DNA of 64,000 nt from Gonapodya prolifera JEL478 (Eukaryota; Monoblepharomycota; Monoblepharidomycetes; Monoblepharidales; Gonapodyaceae), in assembly GCA_001574975.1 (NCBI GenBank), contig KQ965832.1, positions 93,879 through 157,878 of the forward strand, in the 5' to 3' direction. Numbering within the stretch: the first letter of the stretch is position 1; each line of letters begins with the position of its first letter. Below the pieces are notes generated by a model. It did no database searches, was not told the origin of the DNA, and saw only the letters and a program-made list of their open reading frames with translations. The translations under genes were made by a program, and so were the position numbers. This document shows positions 1-11,100 of this stretch, piece by piece.

Positions 1-503
1 GATATGTCGTTGGAGATGTGAGTTGGACTTTGAGGAGTAAGCGCATTGACTGCATGGAAATGGCCTCTCTCCGGTATGGACGCGCAAATGCATCTGCAGT
101 AAAAAAGCGCTCTGCGCTATATAGCGGCAGCCTTCGTATGTGCAAATTCGATTTTTTGGCACATTTGCCAGCAAAACTAGCATGAATTTTGTCACTCAAT
201 GACCATTGACGGACGTAAACATTCATTGACTTACTGTCCGAACTGTCACAGTCATCCGCGTGCAGACTGTCGTTATCGCTTGTCTCAGCATCGCCAAGTA
301 CATTTTCTGTATCCATGGAGTCGCTGCCTTCTGTCAGTTCGGCGTCGCTGTCCATCGAAGTTTTCTATATGGTGAAAATTCTTTAGTGACCAAGGCATTT
401 TATAGACTTGCACAGCCACATCTGGTAAAAATAAATGACAAATTTATTGTATTCTTGTACGGGTGTCTGTCTAGGGTTAAAGACGCAGGCTACGTGTTAC
501 ATG

Positions 504-965
504 TTACCAAATTTCACATTTGACTGCGCTTAGCGGCGTCTGTGGAATCACCCAGAATTCTGGAGACGCACTGACGTCTCGTGCTCCCCTGGCGTCCGGT
601 GGTGTGCATCCAGCCCGATGTACCCCGCTGATGTCTCGGGTCATGCTGACGCTTGGAGACATGGGGCACTTGTCCACACTGCATGAAAAGCGCCACCACC
701 AAGATCTATCATCTAATGGAAAGTTCTGACTGTTTTCAAAGTCTGTGCGAAAGCTTGCAGTGAGGCTGTACATCACAAGAACGGACCCATTGTCCGTCCC
801 AAGAAACCAGTTTTGCGCAAGCGCGCAGATACTGTCCATCACTTCGCGCGCAGAACTGTCTGGGATATAGTGCTCCGTTATGATACACTGAGAAACGCAT
901 ACAACGCCTGTCGCAATCTCGGGGGCGGTGTTTGTTAGGAACGCATCAACATTGGCTGTGGACAA
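504..965 (-). CDS. Hypothetical protein, possibly a fragment
   Basis: An open frame of 153 codons that I do not recognise. It reads like protein in its first 90 residues, with mixed hydrophobic and charged residues and a tryptophan cluster near residue 90. The second half is richer in Pro, Arg and Ser and may be non-coding. Its 5' end lies within 20 bases of the point where homology of the next gene (primase-helicase copy A) begins, so the junction near 970 is probably a rearrangement breakpoint. No domain, signal peptide or membrane segment is visible. It could be a chance frame in viral-type DNA. Confidence 0.25.
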   Translation of the reverse strand: MSTANVDAFLTNTAPEIATGVVCVSQCIITEHYIPDSSAREVMDSICALAQNWFLGTDNGSVLVMYSLTASFRTDFENSQNFPLDDRSWWWRFSCSVDKCPMSPSVSMTRDISGVHRAGCTPPDARGARDVSASPEFWVIPQTPLSAVKCEIW

Positions 966-979
966 GTGACAAAATCGAA

Positions 980-2755
980 AATGGCGGGGTCAGCAAGGGT
1001 CACGGATAGGCACTTGCCCGCAGACGCCCAACTACTGGATGAAGGGCGTTGTGCGGGGCTCGCGGCTTACATTGATTAATCCTTCAGCATGTTCCCCCAA
1101 GTGCTTGGAAAGTTACAGACTCACGGGGAGACGTTGGTTATACCGACAAGTGAAAAACGATGCATGTTCGAAAGGCGGGAACACAGCACCAACCACCAAT
1201 ACTTTGTTATCACGAAGAAGGGCGAAATCACGAGACGGTGCTACTCTGACAAATGCAGTGGCAAGACATTCGGAAAACGCACCATTCCAGANTCTCTTCT
1301 CGCGTCACTGAAGCATTTCTTCGATATCGTCGTTCCCATTGACCCTGAGCTCGTACGCATGGCAGAGTTAGAGGCAAAGCAGAACGTTGGGGAGAACTTT
1401 GAGGGAATCGATAACGTGGAAGTGGCGCTCGTACGCGAAAAGAGCACGATCGAGGATGACCCCACGCGTCAGAGTGACTTGCTCAACTTTTGGGGAAACG
1501 GAACCACGGATAGCACTGCACTGGAAGTGTCGTTCGACGAAAAGTATGTCATCTTTGACGACCCCGCTCTCAACAACAGAGCGTACAAGGCCCTCGATGG
1601 AACGCACGTTCATATGGCGGAGCTGTTTTTAGAGCTGGCAAACACAAGTACCGCATCACAAAAAGCAAAGACTGGTGGGTCTTCCAGGGTCATCGCTGGA
1701 GAAAGCACAAGCTGAGGGAAGAAATGAATATCAATATCCACACCGCCCTCAACGAAACGCTTGAAAAAATCAGAACGTCCTACATGCAACACCCGGAATC
1801 GGACTTGAGGGCCAAACGAATTGGGAAGATAAACAATTTGATCAAGGGCGTACTGGGGAAGGATTTGTGCCACATCAGAAATCAGGCGCTGCCATACTTC
1901 TTTCAGTTGGACGAGTTTTTCGGCGACAATCTCGACGCGAACAGGGATCTCCTGGGATTCAACAATGGCATATACGATTTCAAGCGGAATTGCTTCAGAG
2001 ATGGTCGTCCGGAAGACAACGTCAGTTTGTCTGTGGGTTATGACTGGGTCGACGATTCCCAGATACCAGATGCTGACTTTGCTGCAGTGAAAACTTTTTT
2101 CACGGACATTCAGCCGGATGGCGAAGAGCTCACGTATCTTATGACCTACTTGTCCACCATGCTCCATGGTGGCACGTCGGAACAAATATTCACAATCTTC
2201 ACCGGAAGGACTCGAAATGGCAAAGGTGTACTCGCTGATCTTGTCAAAGAAGTCCTGGGCGATTACTGCATCACTGTCGATCCGAAAATGGTTACTGGTG
2301 ATCGTCTGCCGCTAAGGTCGCCACAACCTGATTTGCTTGAACTGAATTGCAAGAGAGCGGTGTTTGTCAGCGAGTCACAGAACACGCACGCTAACCCAAA
2401 GCTTCGCCTTGACGTCGCTTTCATAAAACTTATCACTAGCAACGACACCATCTCTTGCCGCGCACTGTACTCAAACGATATCACGCATTTCAAGCCCAAC
2501 TGCAAGATAACCCTTCTCACAAACAAAATACCAGAGATTTCTTCAGACGGTGAGGAAATCTGGGGGAAAATCCGGATCGTCGAGTTCCCAATCACCTTCA
2601 CCGAAAATCCCAAAGATCCGAGCGAGAGGAAAATCAACAAAAGACTCAAGGAGGCTCTTCCCCATTTGCGACTTCCTATGCTCCACACTCTACTGCGTGT
2701 TTACCGCGAGATATATTGCGTGCACGGCTTGAAGCCTACGGAGAAAGTGCAATGA
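980..2755 (+). pseudogene. Primase/D5-type SF3 helicase, copy A, truncated and broken
   Basis: This is a degraded relative of the next gene and aligns with it from about its residue 210 onward. The N-terminal primase-polymerase domain is missing. Shared parts are a near-identical block around 1090-1310 and the helicase core at 1724-2755. The core holds a Walker A motif (GRTRNGKG, where the usual Ser/Thr after Lys is Gly), a Walker B-like strand (KRAVFVSE) and a sensor strand ending near LLTNKIPE. Lesions are an in-frame TAA near 1075, a frame change near 1712, and an early stop at 2755 that removes the last module kept in copy B. SF3 helicases of this type replicate large DNA virus and plasmid genomes. 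One ambiguous base lies at 1292. It is almost certainly non-functional as written. Confidence 0.8.
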
Positions 2756-2849
2756 GACACGCGCGCGAGCAAAACCAGTCCCGACGATCACGTGACATCG
2801 AACCAAACGCAAAGTTAGACGCTAGACTTTTTTCTCAGTGTATTACAAA

Positions 2850-5699
2850 ATGACCACCAATAACAGAAACGTCATTTCAGCTTACGAGCGCAATAATCTC
2901 ATAGTGTTCTCTCTCCTCATTTCGTTCAGAAACGGTAAGAAAGCACTCCTGTGTCCAAATGGGTGGAACAAATTCGTTTCGACTTCAGCTCACAGAATTC
3001 AACCGGAACATAACGCATTTGCTCTTCGAACGGGATCAGAGGGCGGAATCGTAGTAGTCGACGTGGACAATGTAGACACATGGCTCTCGTGGCTCACTGA
3101 CAACGAGAGGGAGGAGCCCGATGCTGTCACGCAAAGATCTCAATCCGGTGGCTTGCACTATTTCTTTCATTGGGAAGACAAAATGTCCACTCTCAAGTCA
3201 CGCGCAAAGGTCATCCCAGGACTCGACATCGACTTCCGAGGCGACGGAGGTATGATTATCGTCGCCCCCACGACGATAAGAAGGCCCGACGGCACGACCA
3301 GCGCTTACACATGGCTGGACGGAAAGGCACTCGTTGGTCAGGATGCGAAGACGCTCACCGCCATGCCGAATTGGCTATTCAACGCACTCAACAACAGTGG
3401 AGGACAAGCGAGAAAATTGAAACAGGCGACGTCAGGTGCGATCAGGTCGAAAGCTGCGGGGTCGTCAAGCCACTCGGTTTCAGACGTCGAGCAGAAGTCA
3501 GGAGAAGGTCTCGACGCGGGTATTGCAACTTATATTGAAGAGTCGTTCAGCGTATTCCCACAAGTACTCGGAATGTTGCAGACTCACGGGGAAACATTGG
3601 TGATACCGACAAGTGAAAAACGATGCATGTTCAAAAGGCGGGAACACAGCACCAACCACCAATACTTTTTTATCACGAAGAAGGGCGAAATCACGAGACG
3701 GTGCTACTCTGACAAATGCAGTGGCAAGACATTCGGAAAACGCACCATTCCAGACTCTCTTCTCGCGTCACTAAAGCATTTCTTCGAAATCGCTGTTCCC
3801 ATGGACCCTGAACTTACGAAGAGGGCTGAGGAAGAAGCGCAGCTGAATATCGCGGAAAACTTTGATGGGAACGAAGGCATTGTCGTCAAGCATGTCAATT
3901 CGGAAGGGCGCCACAAAATCGTTGGAACGATGAAGCACCTCAACGGATGTGCGGGGTGCTGGAAATGCGGGAATTTACTCACTGTGACAACCGTCGCTGA
4001 AGGCATGTACATCTTATGCGAAAGTTGCGGCTTCCGCCTGCCGCAGAAGTTCAATTTCCCGGTACCAAGCGAGTACACGAACTTGACCAAGTTCTTCGTT
4101 TTCGTTCAAAATAACATTACAAACAATATCACGAACAACTACGGGGATGTATCAGGCTTGGACGTTTCCTTTGATGAAGTATATCCCATCTTCGAGGATC
4201 CAGGCTTGAATGCTTGTGCATACAATGCGCTCGACGGTACGGCTGTCCATATCGCGGAGCTCTTCAGGTATCTCCACAAAGATCGTTTGCGAGTAACGCA
4301 CACCAAGGAGTGGTGGGAGTTTGACGGGAGCCGCTGGTCAAGATTCAAGTTGAAGGATAAAATTGAGTCCAAAATCGTCCCTTCTGTCTTGGAAACACTC
4401 AAGAAAGTTAAAAATACTACATTGCTCGCCCAAAGTCTGACCAAAGGGAAAAGCAGGTTCAGAAAATAACATCCATTCTCACTGCTCTACACGGGCGAGA
4501 GTTGCCCGCCATCAAAGAGAGATGCGTTCCTGTGTTTTACGAGCTCGATGAAAACTTCGCGGACAAGCTTGATACGAACAGAGACTTGATTCGCTTTGAT
4601 AATGGGGTGTTCGACCTCAAGGAAAACCGTTTTCGGCAAGGGCGCATGGACAACTACCTCAGCATGAGCGTTGGGTACAGCTGGTCTGACGAATCCCACC
4701 CAGAGATAGAATCAAAAGTCACCGCATTCTTCGAGGACATCCAGCCTGACATCGAACAACGGGCGTACCTCTTCATTTATCTTTCAACAATGATCTCGGG
4801 CTGCACGCAGGATGAAATCTTCACAATCTTCAACGGGAGAACTAGAAACGGGAAGAGCGTACTCGCGGACCTCATGAAGGTGACTCTCGGCGACGATTGC
4901 GTCATGGTGGATTCAAAGATGGCAACGGCAGATAGACCTGCGCTCGGTTCACCGCAACCCGACTTGTTAGAGCTGCGTGGAAAGCGGGCAGTATTCATCA
5001 GCGAGCCGCAGAAATCAGCTCACTCACATTAGTCCACTCTCAAGCTCAACAGCGCATTCATCAAATTGTTCACAGGAAATGACACCATCAGCGCCAGACC
5101 TCTGTATTCGAACGAGATTGTTCACTTCAAGCCGCACGCAAAGATGACCATCATGTGCAATTCAATCCCTGAAATGGACTCCGGTGACGAGGCAGTATGG
5201 GCAAGAAGCAGGATTGTCGACTTCCCAACCACGTTCACGGACTCGCCATCAAAGGAAAATGAGAAACTTATCAATAAAGCTCTCAAGGACGAGTTACCTC
5301 TGTGGCGTTTATCTCTCATGAAAGCACTGATCAAAGCGTACTTGGGAGTATACATGGTCCATGGGCTGAGCCCCACGGAGACCGTATTAACTCGAAACAA
5401 AATTGTTCGTGAAGAGACTGACCCGTGGCGCAAGTTTTGGGACGAGTGCATAGTGGAATCACTGAGAGATAATTTGCACTTTGTCTCGATAACTACTACA
5501 TTTAACGTGTGGGCATCACAAAATGGCTACACTCTCCAAATGATGCCAAAGGGAATTCGACCGAAGCTTGAGGAGATGTGACTTCGCATTGGGCGCCTCA
5601 AGGAAAAGGGAAACTCAAATGTTCAGTTCGGCATATACGGCCACACACTAACAGAGTTTGGCCAGAGCTTGCTCTCACCTAATGCCATAGAAAACTAGT
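2850..5699 (+). pseudogene. Primase-polymerase/D5-type SF3 helicase, copy B, nearly full length but broken
   Basis: Domains in order are as follows. An AEP-type primase-polymerase domain lies at residues 10 to 190, with the metal motif VVVDVDN, SGGLHYF, and a glycine-rich strand ending IIVAPT. A linker follows, then a zinc ribbon near residues 365-395 (CAGCWKC and CESC). The D5 N-terminal region and the SF3 ATPase come next (Walker A GRTRNGKSV at about 4834, Walker B-like RAVFISEP, sensor TIMCNSIPE). The C-terminal module is shared with the MSV199-type genes downstream. Reading frames break at a frame change near 4455-4468, an in-frame TAG at 5030 and an in-frame TGA at 5579; the frame then stays open to a TAG at 5699. 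The start at 2850 was chosen because the upstream frame has no earlier ATG. In large DNA viruses this protein primes and unwinds at the replication fork. Three lesions suggest an old integrated copy rather than sequencing error, though single errors cannot be excluded. Confidence 0.85.
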
Positions 5700-5961
5700 A
5701 AGAGATGTAGTTGGACGAAAATTTGAAAAGTTCCCCCACATGGCTTGACACCCAAAGTGAGCTTTGGAGAGAGTCCCAAGACCTTTTAGAACGCACGACC
5801 ATTTGTTAGAGAGTTCTTCACTCGATTGCCTCTCTGTTGGAGTTGAATGCAAACATCCTTGAGCTCTAAAAAACCGCGGGGGACCCAATCATATTCACGG
5901 CAACTTCACTGTGCCTTACATACAATAAATGGCACAAAACATTAATCAGGCACGATTTTGC

Positions 5962-6476
5962 TATTGTCGTACAAATAAGTGAGTGTTAGTGCACGGATCG
6001 TGGACTTAAAAGGGCTTCGATTTTCAAATTATTTTTCCAACACTTCGAGACACTCGAAGTGTCAATATGCCGCCAGAGTCGCCAGGCAGCACAATATCAG
6101 CATTGGCTCACATACCGCCCAACGAGGCGCTAACGTCGTTGTCCCGCTTGCTAATAGTACGGGCTTGCCCGCACTTCTCCAACAAAACAAATCCGTGTTC
6201 GCTCCTACCAAGGATCGCACGTCTTCGGAGTGCAAAGGTTACTACAATGACTGGGCGGCGAGAAGGGTGGAAAAGTGACCAATGCAATATAATCTGGACC
6301 AAGGAGGTTAGGGTGAAACCTAACCCCAACGCGGGTGTTAACTTGCGCAATGGACGAGGCGTCGCAACCAAACCAGCAAATGGGTGCATAGTCGCCCAGT
6401 AACAACTCGGAGGAACTGACCCGAGCAACGACTTAGACTGTTTACAGTATGAAACTTAATTGTTTGTAAAGCTGTA
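5962..6476 (+). mobile_element. Short Fanzor-derived element FzE1 (515 bp)
   Basis: The left end is TATTGTCGTACAAATAAG and the right end finishes ...AATTGTTTGTAAAGCTGTA, the same boundaries as the Fanzor element at 41166-43404. The element keeps the first codons of the nuclease reading frame (MSVSAR, but starting GTG not ATG), a palindrome at about 6041-6063, a stretch matching the RuvC-III neighbourhood (DRTSSEC), a 7 bp hairpin near 6308-6328 (GGTTAGG/CCTAACC) and the putative guide-RNA scaffold. A 99-codon frame spans most of it and is about 90% identical to that of FzE3. It is an internal-deletion, non-autonomous relative. The flanking sequence beyond the right end begins agagcacatc. Confidence 0.85.
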
Positions 6477-6639
6477 AGAGCACATCAAAAAACCACCTCA
6501 GGGAGTTTACACTTCAATACAACAGTGCAGACTCATAGTCCGGGGGAAACCGAATCATAAAGTCAAAAGCTTTGAGCGCACACCCACTTCGGCACGTCAA
6601 AAAAAAGGAGAGCCCCCTTACAGCGTGTGCGCCCTTCCG

Positions 6640-6960
6640 TTGCATGTCATTGGTCACTAACTTTCACGCATAAAGGGCACTTAGCACCGAGGGCGCACCG
6701 AGATACGACCCTTTTTTAGTTGTTGCACGTTGTACGAAATTTGGAAAAGTAGTTATATATGGGGGTACCCAAAATCACAAAGGGGTAGTGTGAGCCAGTG
6801 AGATTCAGGTCCCTTTTTAGAAATCTCGTGCACCTGCGACCAATTTTGAATGGGTCTTCACTGGGTCTACGAGTGTGGAAATCGTTGGTCGCAAGCATTT
6901 TTATGTGCAATGATTTTGGCATCATGTGTCAACGCAGTGACGTGCGGAGTGCAAGCCAAA
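6640..6960 (+). repeat. 300 bp flanking repeat, copy 1
   Basis: Begins with a remnant of the end of the MSV199-type gene (gcgcccttccgttgcatg), followed by cgcataaa...cacttagcaccgaggg. It runs through gtacgaaatttggaaaag to gcatcatgtgtcaacgcag. Related copies are at 10300-10560, 13015-13330 and 14500-14830. It represents DNA downstream of the MSV199-type gene that was copied around this island. The 110 bases before it hold no gene I can support. Confidence 0.8.
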
Positions 6961-7092
6961 GTTTTTTTTTTTGGCAGAGCGATTTGCTGTGCCAAGTTCC
7001 AGATACTGGGATGGCCGGCTGTGCGCTACGAACGAAGGAAACCCCTTATTTCATGCTCCACCACGGTGTTTTTTTCAACAGGAATAACACAC

Positions 7093-8028
7093 ATGGCTTT
7101 GCAATCGGCCAACAGACCATTGGAGGTATGGGATCCGTCTGAAGTCTTCTTCTCTCAGGCAACAATCAGGAATGTTTTCACATTCGGGAAAAAAGATCCA
7201 AATGAACACGTCCCTATTGTGCCGTGGCAGCAGAGAGCACCATTTACGCGGTTCATTCTATCAATATGCCATGAGAATCTGCTGATTGCGTTTGACAACC
7301 GCAGACTGCTCAGTGCTCGCTGGCAAAGAAATGGCGAGAAGAGGAATTATCACGGGCGGGCTCGGATTCTGTGCAGAATAAAGAGTTCATCTGAGGAGAT
7401 TTCGGAGGAAGACAGGAACGACGTGGAAACTGAGTTTACACTGGTCTGGGAAGCGAAGAAACCTTTAACAGACGGTCACATTGTTGTCACAGCGCATGCG
7501 ACAACGTATGGAGGTGCAGTCACGGTACGGGGAGCTAGCCAAGGAACAGCGTTCCCTCCACATGGACGGTTGGACCCACCTGTATATGGAAGTCTGACCG
7601 ACGCGCAGAGTTCTCACTGCGATTTCGGCTGGCCGAAATGCCTTCGTGTGTGGAAATCCAAACCGGTGCCAATAGAGATGGAGTCATTTGCGGAAGTACC
7701 AGACTCTGCTTTCTTTGGTCTCAATAGGAGGCGGATATTCCCACACTCTAGATTTGTGGAAGTCTTACATGGCTTCCCAGAGTGGTTCACGATTGAGAGA
7801 TGTGATTTTTATCCGGAAACAATTATTGCAGAAGGAACCAGTGACGATGATCAGGCTGACGACTCTTCAGAAGTGCACATGGACATTTGCGATGAGTCAC
7901 TGATGGCCCGTGAAGTAGAGTGGGATGCTGTTACCGAAGTGAAGTATGTCGCCGGATACCGTCTGGCAACTGAATCTTGTGATAGCAGATCGCCTGGGAG
8001 GCCAAAGAAGCCCGACTTCAACCAATAG
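7093..8028 (+). CDS. Hypothetical protein, 311 aa
   Basis: A long, clean frame that I do not recognise. The frame is open from 6850, but its first 80 codons lie in the flanking repeat, so the ATG at 7093 is preferred. The protein is soluble-looking, Trp- and Arg-rich, with an acidic patch near residues 250-280 (SDDDQADDSSE) and no signal peptide or membrane segment. It sits between two Fanzor-derived elements inside the virus-type island, so viral origin is possible but unproven. Confidence 0.5.
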   Translation: MALQSANRPLEVWDPSEVFFSQATIRNVFTFGKKDPNEHVPIVPWQQRAPFTRFILSICHENLLIAFDNRRLLSARWQRNGEKRNYHGRARILCRIKSSSEEISEEDRNDVETEFTLVWEAKKPLTDGHIVVTAHATTYGGAVTVRGASQGTAFPPHGRLDPPVYGSLTDAQSSHCDFGWPKCLRVWKSKPVPIEMESFAEVPDSAFFGLNRRRIFPHSRFVEVLHGFPEWFTIERCDFYPETIIAEGTSDDDQADDSSEVHMDICDESLMAREVEWDAVTEVKYVAGYRLATESCDSRSPGRPKKPDFNQ

Positions 8029-8134
8029 TGATTCACAAGGTGGCGTTCAAAAAAATGTTTGATTTTTCCAAATCTGTAGATTCATTTGAAAGGAAGCACA
8101 TGGCTGGTGCATAAGCCACGAGCCCATATTTGTA

Positions 8135-8584
8135 TTATAACCAAAAGTTGTCTGCAATTTTGGTTGAAATTGGCGCTTCTAAATGTGGTGTTTTGAGTTT
8201 CCTTGTTTTGTACCGTATCAATGGATAGCCTGGTTCCGATTCAGTTTGGTGAGGTCGTACTTTGTAAATTATCTGCAGGATGCAGGGTGCGCATATTGTA
8301 CCTATGAGAAATGGTGTAGAGTACGTGAGCTCATTCAGCACAACACACTTAGCGTCTGGAATTGTAGGGCCACCATGTGGCAGGACACCACCACTACTTA
8401 CTTGTGTAGAGTACGTAAATGGAATTGTACAGCCATTAACATCAAATGTGATGCTCTCACATGGCATAATTCCTTCAATTACTACATCGTAGATCGCACC
8501 GGCAAGCTTGCCCTCTCTGAAATCCCATGTAAAACATAAAGGATGGGCAGAATCAGCTTCTATTGGTTTTTCGACGTGTTGCAT
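8135..8584 (-). CDS. Hypothetical protein cut at its 5' side by a Fanzor relic
   Basis: About 149 codons from the first ATG at 8584. The open frame continues upstream into the Fanzor right-end relic beginning at 8592, so the true N-terminus was probably lost when that element arrived. The sequence has alternating hydrophobic stretches, several Cys and Pro, and a beta-rich look (YDVVIEGIMPCESITFDVNG). This would fit a structural protein, but no family is recognised. Confidence 0.4.
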   Translation of the reverse strand: MQHVEKPIEADSAHPLCFTWDFREGKLAGAIYDVVIEGIMPCESITFDVNGCTIPFTYSTQVSSGGVLPHGGPTIPDAKCVVLNELTYSTPFLIGTICAPCILQIIYKVRPHQTESEPGYPLIRYKTRKLKTPHLEAPISTKIADNFWL

Positions 8585-8591
8585 TCTATCA

Positions 8592-8720
8592 TACAGCGTT
8601 ACAAACAATTAAGTAGGGTTTCACCCTACCGTAAACAGTCTAAGCTGTAGGGATAGTGTTCACCCTATTACCCGGGACAGTTTCTCCGTGTCGTTACTGG
8701 TTAGGGTCCGACCTCCTTGG
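8592..8720 (-). mobile_element. Fanzor right-end relic FzE4
   Basis: Contains the scaffold landmarks of the other elements: tacagc-gttacaaacaattaag, gtaaacagtctaagctgt, a diverged ccgggacagtttctccg block and ttactgg. Two extra self-complementary inserts built on tagggtttcaccctac interrupt them. No left end is seen. It abuts and probably truncates the minus-strand gene at 8135-8584. Confidence 0.65.
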
Positions 8721-8906
8721 GCTCTGCGACTGCAATAACTTTGTCATCATGTGTCAACACAGTGGACATGCTGTGTGCCAGCCCAAATCCAAACTGTGAC
8801 GTGGCTGGCGGGCCGCGCATTTGATCAGATGGTATCTGGCACACCCCCTAAAGTCAACGGCCCCGTGCACTATGTCATGTCTTTTTGTACTTAAATAGTC
8901 CTCGGG

Positions 8907-8916
8907 TATAAAAGGC
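8907..8916 (+). promoter_or_regulatory. TATA box of the MSV199-type gene
   Basis: TATAAAAGGC lies 41 bases before the ATG at 8957. It resembles the TATAAAACGC boxes before the RG-rich and vWA genes at 45645 and 50909. Confidence 0.45.
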
Positions 8917-8956
8917 GACAATGCAAAACCAAAAATCAACAATTGAAGTCACTTAG

Positions 8957-10285
8957 ATGATCACCAACGTCCAGAACGACAACGAGCATTTTCTTCGTAA
9001 GAGGGACGCCCTTCTTGCAGCGGTGCTATCAAACATTACGGAGACAACGTCTCCGTTTGTTGTGGCCCTCGAGAGGGTGATGACTGCAACGGGATACACA
9101 CGAAAAGACAACATGAAACGGGCACTTGCGGGATGCGGCTTGGTCGATGGCGTAGACTACACAACTAATCTTCCAAAAGGTACAATGGGCAGGAAAGAAA
9201 ATATCAAGCTCACTGTCGACGCCCCAAAAAAATTTATAGACTACTCACGAAAGGCAGCCTACGCAAATCCAAAAAAATCATCGGAGGATCAGAGAAGGGA
9301 CGTGTCAAAAGATTGCAGAGCAACAGTTTGAAGGCAAGCATCTGCGACTGATTGGTGGTATCACGGACGTGAGCACACCTCGTGGGCACTATGAGATCAA
9401 GCCTGGAGAGTGTGGAAATCAGGTGTCGGGCAGCTCTTGGTTTATCAACACGAATCTCCACGAGATTTTCTGTATCTGTGCTTATTTGGAAGGCGCCCCA
9501 AGAGCCGGAACTTGCTTGAATTGATGAGAAGTGTTTGTGACGCCCATGGCATCAGGGTGTATGTCTACAGACAGAACGAGAAAAGGTTTGAGGAATGGAT
9601 ATCTGGTAGGTGTGAAGAGAGTAGCGACGGCGAAAGTGACTGTGTAGATAATAGTGAATCGGAGGGCGATAAGGATGGTGAAAATGACGGCGAAAATGAC
9701 GACGGGAGAGACGGTCGGAAGCGTAACGACGCGAGTCACGATGTGAAGGACGACGAGAGTGACGACGCGAGTGAGGACTGGAATGGGGACTGGAATGGGG
9801 ACGCGAGTGAGGACTGGAATGGGGACTGGAATGGGGACGCGAGTGAGGACTGGAATGTGGACTGGAATGGGGACGAGGGGGGCGACGCGATGAGACTAGA
9901 AACGGCGAGTGACGCTCGCGAAAACGGGCAGGGACCAAGTGGCGGAGAGTCAAGTGAGGCTGGGACTGCGAGCCCCACGCCCATAGCGACGACAAGCGCC
10001 CCTGAGGGAGAGAACGATGCGTGGAACCTCTTCTGGAGCGAATGTGTGCAAGGAGCGGGGACCAATGTCCACTTCATGACGATCACGACGACCTTCAATG
10101 TTTGGGCAGAAGAAATAGGGCTTCCCATCCGCGTGATATCTAAGGGTATCAGACGCCAGCTTGAAAGACTCGGAGTCCGTATCGGGCGCGTCAAGGAGAA
10201 AAGGAACCATAATGTCCAATATGGAGTGTACGGGCACTACCTCACGCCATACGGAGAGCGTCTCTTGCAGCGTGCACGCCCTTAA
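8957..10285 (+). pseudogene. MSV199-type DNA-binding protein, frameshifted, with acidic repeats
   Basis: The first 124 codons (8957-9331) contain an MSV199-like helical domain (ERVMTATGYTRKDNMKRAL). MSV199 proteins are antirepressor-like factors common in large DNA viruses. Coding similarity then moves to another frame at about 9260-9531, and to a third frame that runs to 10285, so at least two frameshifts exist, close to A-runs such as the one near 9225. The third segment carries a very acidic Asp/Glu/Trp/Asn repeat (DWNGDWNGDASE) encoded by 36-bp DNA repeats, then the C-terminal module (WNLFWSEC...TTTFNVWAE...YGERLLQRARP) shared with the intact paralogue at 11101 and with the helicase. It is a decayed paralogue; 454-type homopolymer errors are an alternative for part of the damage. 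Confidence 0.7.
9764..9880 (+). repeat. In-gene 36-bp tandem repeat
   Basis: About three copies of a unit built on gcgagtgaggactggaatgg and ggactggaatgggac, in frame, encoding Asp-Trp-Asn-Gly blocks. A looser version occurs in the paralogue near 12430-12560. Confidence 0.75.
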
Positions 10286-10299
10286 GTTGCATGTCGTTA

Positions 10300-10560
10300 G
10301 TCGCTAACATCACGCATAAAAGCACTTAGAACCGAGGGAGCACCTAGATACAATATATTCTAATTATTGCAGGATGTACGAAATTTGGAAAAGTAGATAT
10401 ATAGGCCTACTCAAAATCAGGAAGGGTTAGGACTCGCCTATAAGAGTCAGGACCCTTTTTGGGTCCTGACTAACACTTTTCTCTCGAATGTTTCCCCACT
10501 CTGAGAGCCGAGTAGAGAAACGTTTGTCACGATCCTCTTCATGTGCAAGATTATTGTGAT
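10300..10560 (+). repeat. 300 bp flanking repeat, copy 2 (diverged)
   Basis: Directly follows the stop of the MSV199-type pseudogene. It shares catcacgcataaaagcactt and gtacgaaatttggaaaagtag with the other copies, then diverges after about 10450. The rest, up to 11100, shows two copies of a short block (cgtcatc-gggaaggatcaagccgcc at 10738 and 10952) but no convincing gene. Confidence 0.65.
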
Positions 10561-11100
10561 CATGTGACATTTACACAGCGCACTACGCGCGCACAAGCTT
10601 GCACCAAATTGGTAGTCAAGTGAAAAACGATGGTAGTTGGGTGTACTTGACCACTAAATTTCCTGTATGTACACCGAACGTTCAACCTGCTTTTACATTC
10701 ATCAGAACCCAGAATAATGGGCAAAACATACGTCGCCCCCGTCATCAGGGAAGGATCAAGCCGCCACCCAAATGGAGGCACGTGATTTCCAAATGGAAAA
10801 AATGCAGATAACTCACTTGTCAATGGCCCTATTTACCGAGTGAGGAGAAACATTTACCTCAAAAAAGTTGGAAATCAAATTTGCAATTGGTGAAAGGAGA
10901 GCGCGAAGGCAACTACATCCTCGGACGAGATTGTGTCGAATATATCCTTCCCGTCATCCGGGAAGGATCAAGCCGCCACCAAATGGGTGCCCCTCAAAAT
11001 GAGCCATCTGCTCTAGAACAATACGACACTACTTGACCAACTTGAAAGCGTCCAGAGCTCTTCACCGAGTTGGTTAGCGTTTTTCCCCCAACCCTTTGAC

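Noticed and set aside
1-500. Small plus-strand frame at 260-523
   Set aside because: No recognisable protein character, mixed composition; no evidence of a gene in the first 500 bases.
6850-7092. N-terminal extension of the ORF ending at 8028
   Set aside because: This part lies in the 300 bp repeat that occurs elsewhere without the gene.
9764-9880. Regular direct repeats that might suggest a CRISPR array
   Set aside because: The repeats are contiguous, in frame and translate to an acidic protein tract; there are no unique spacers.
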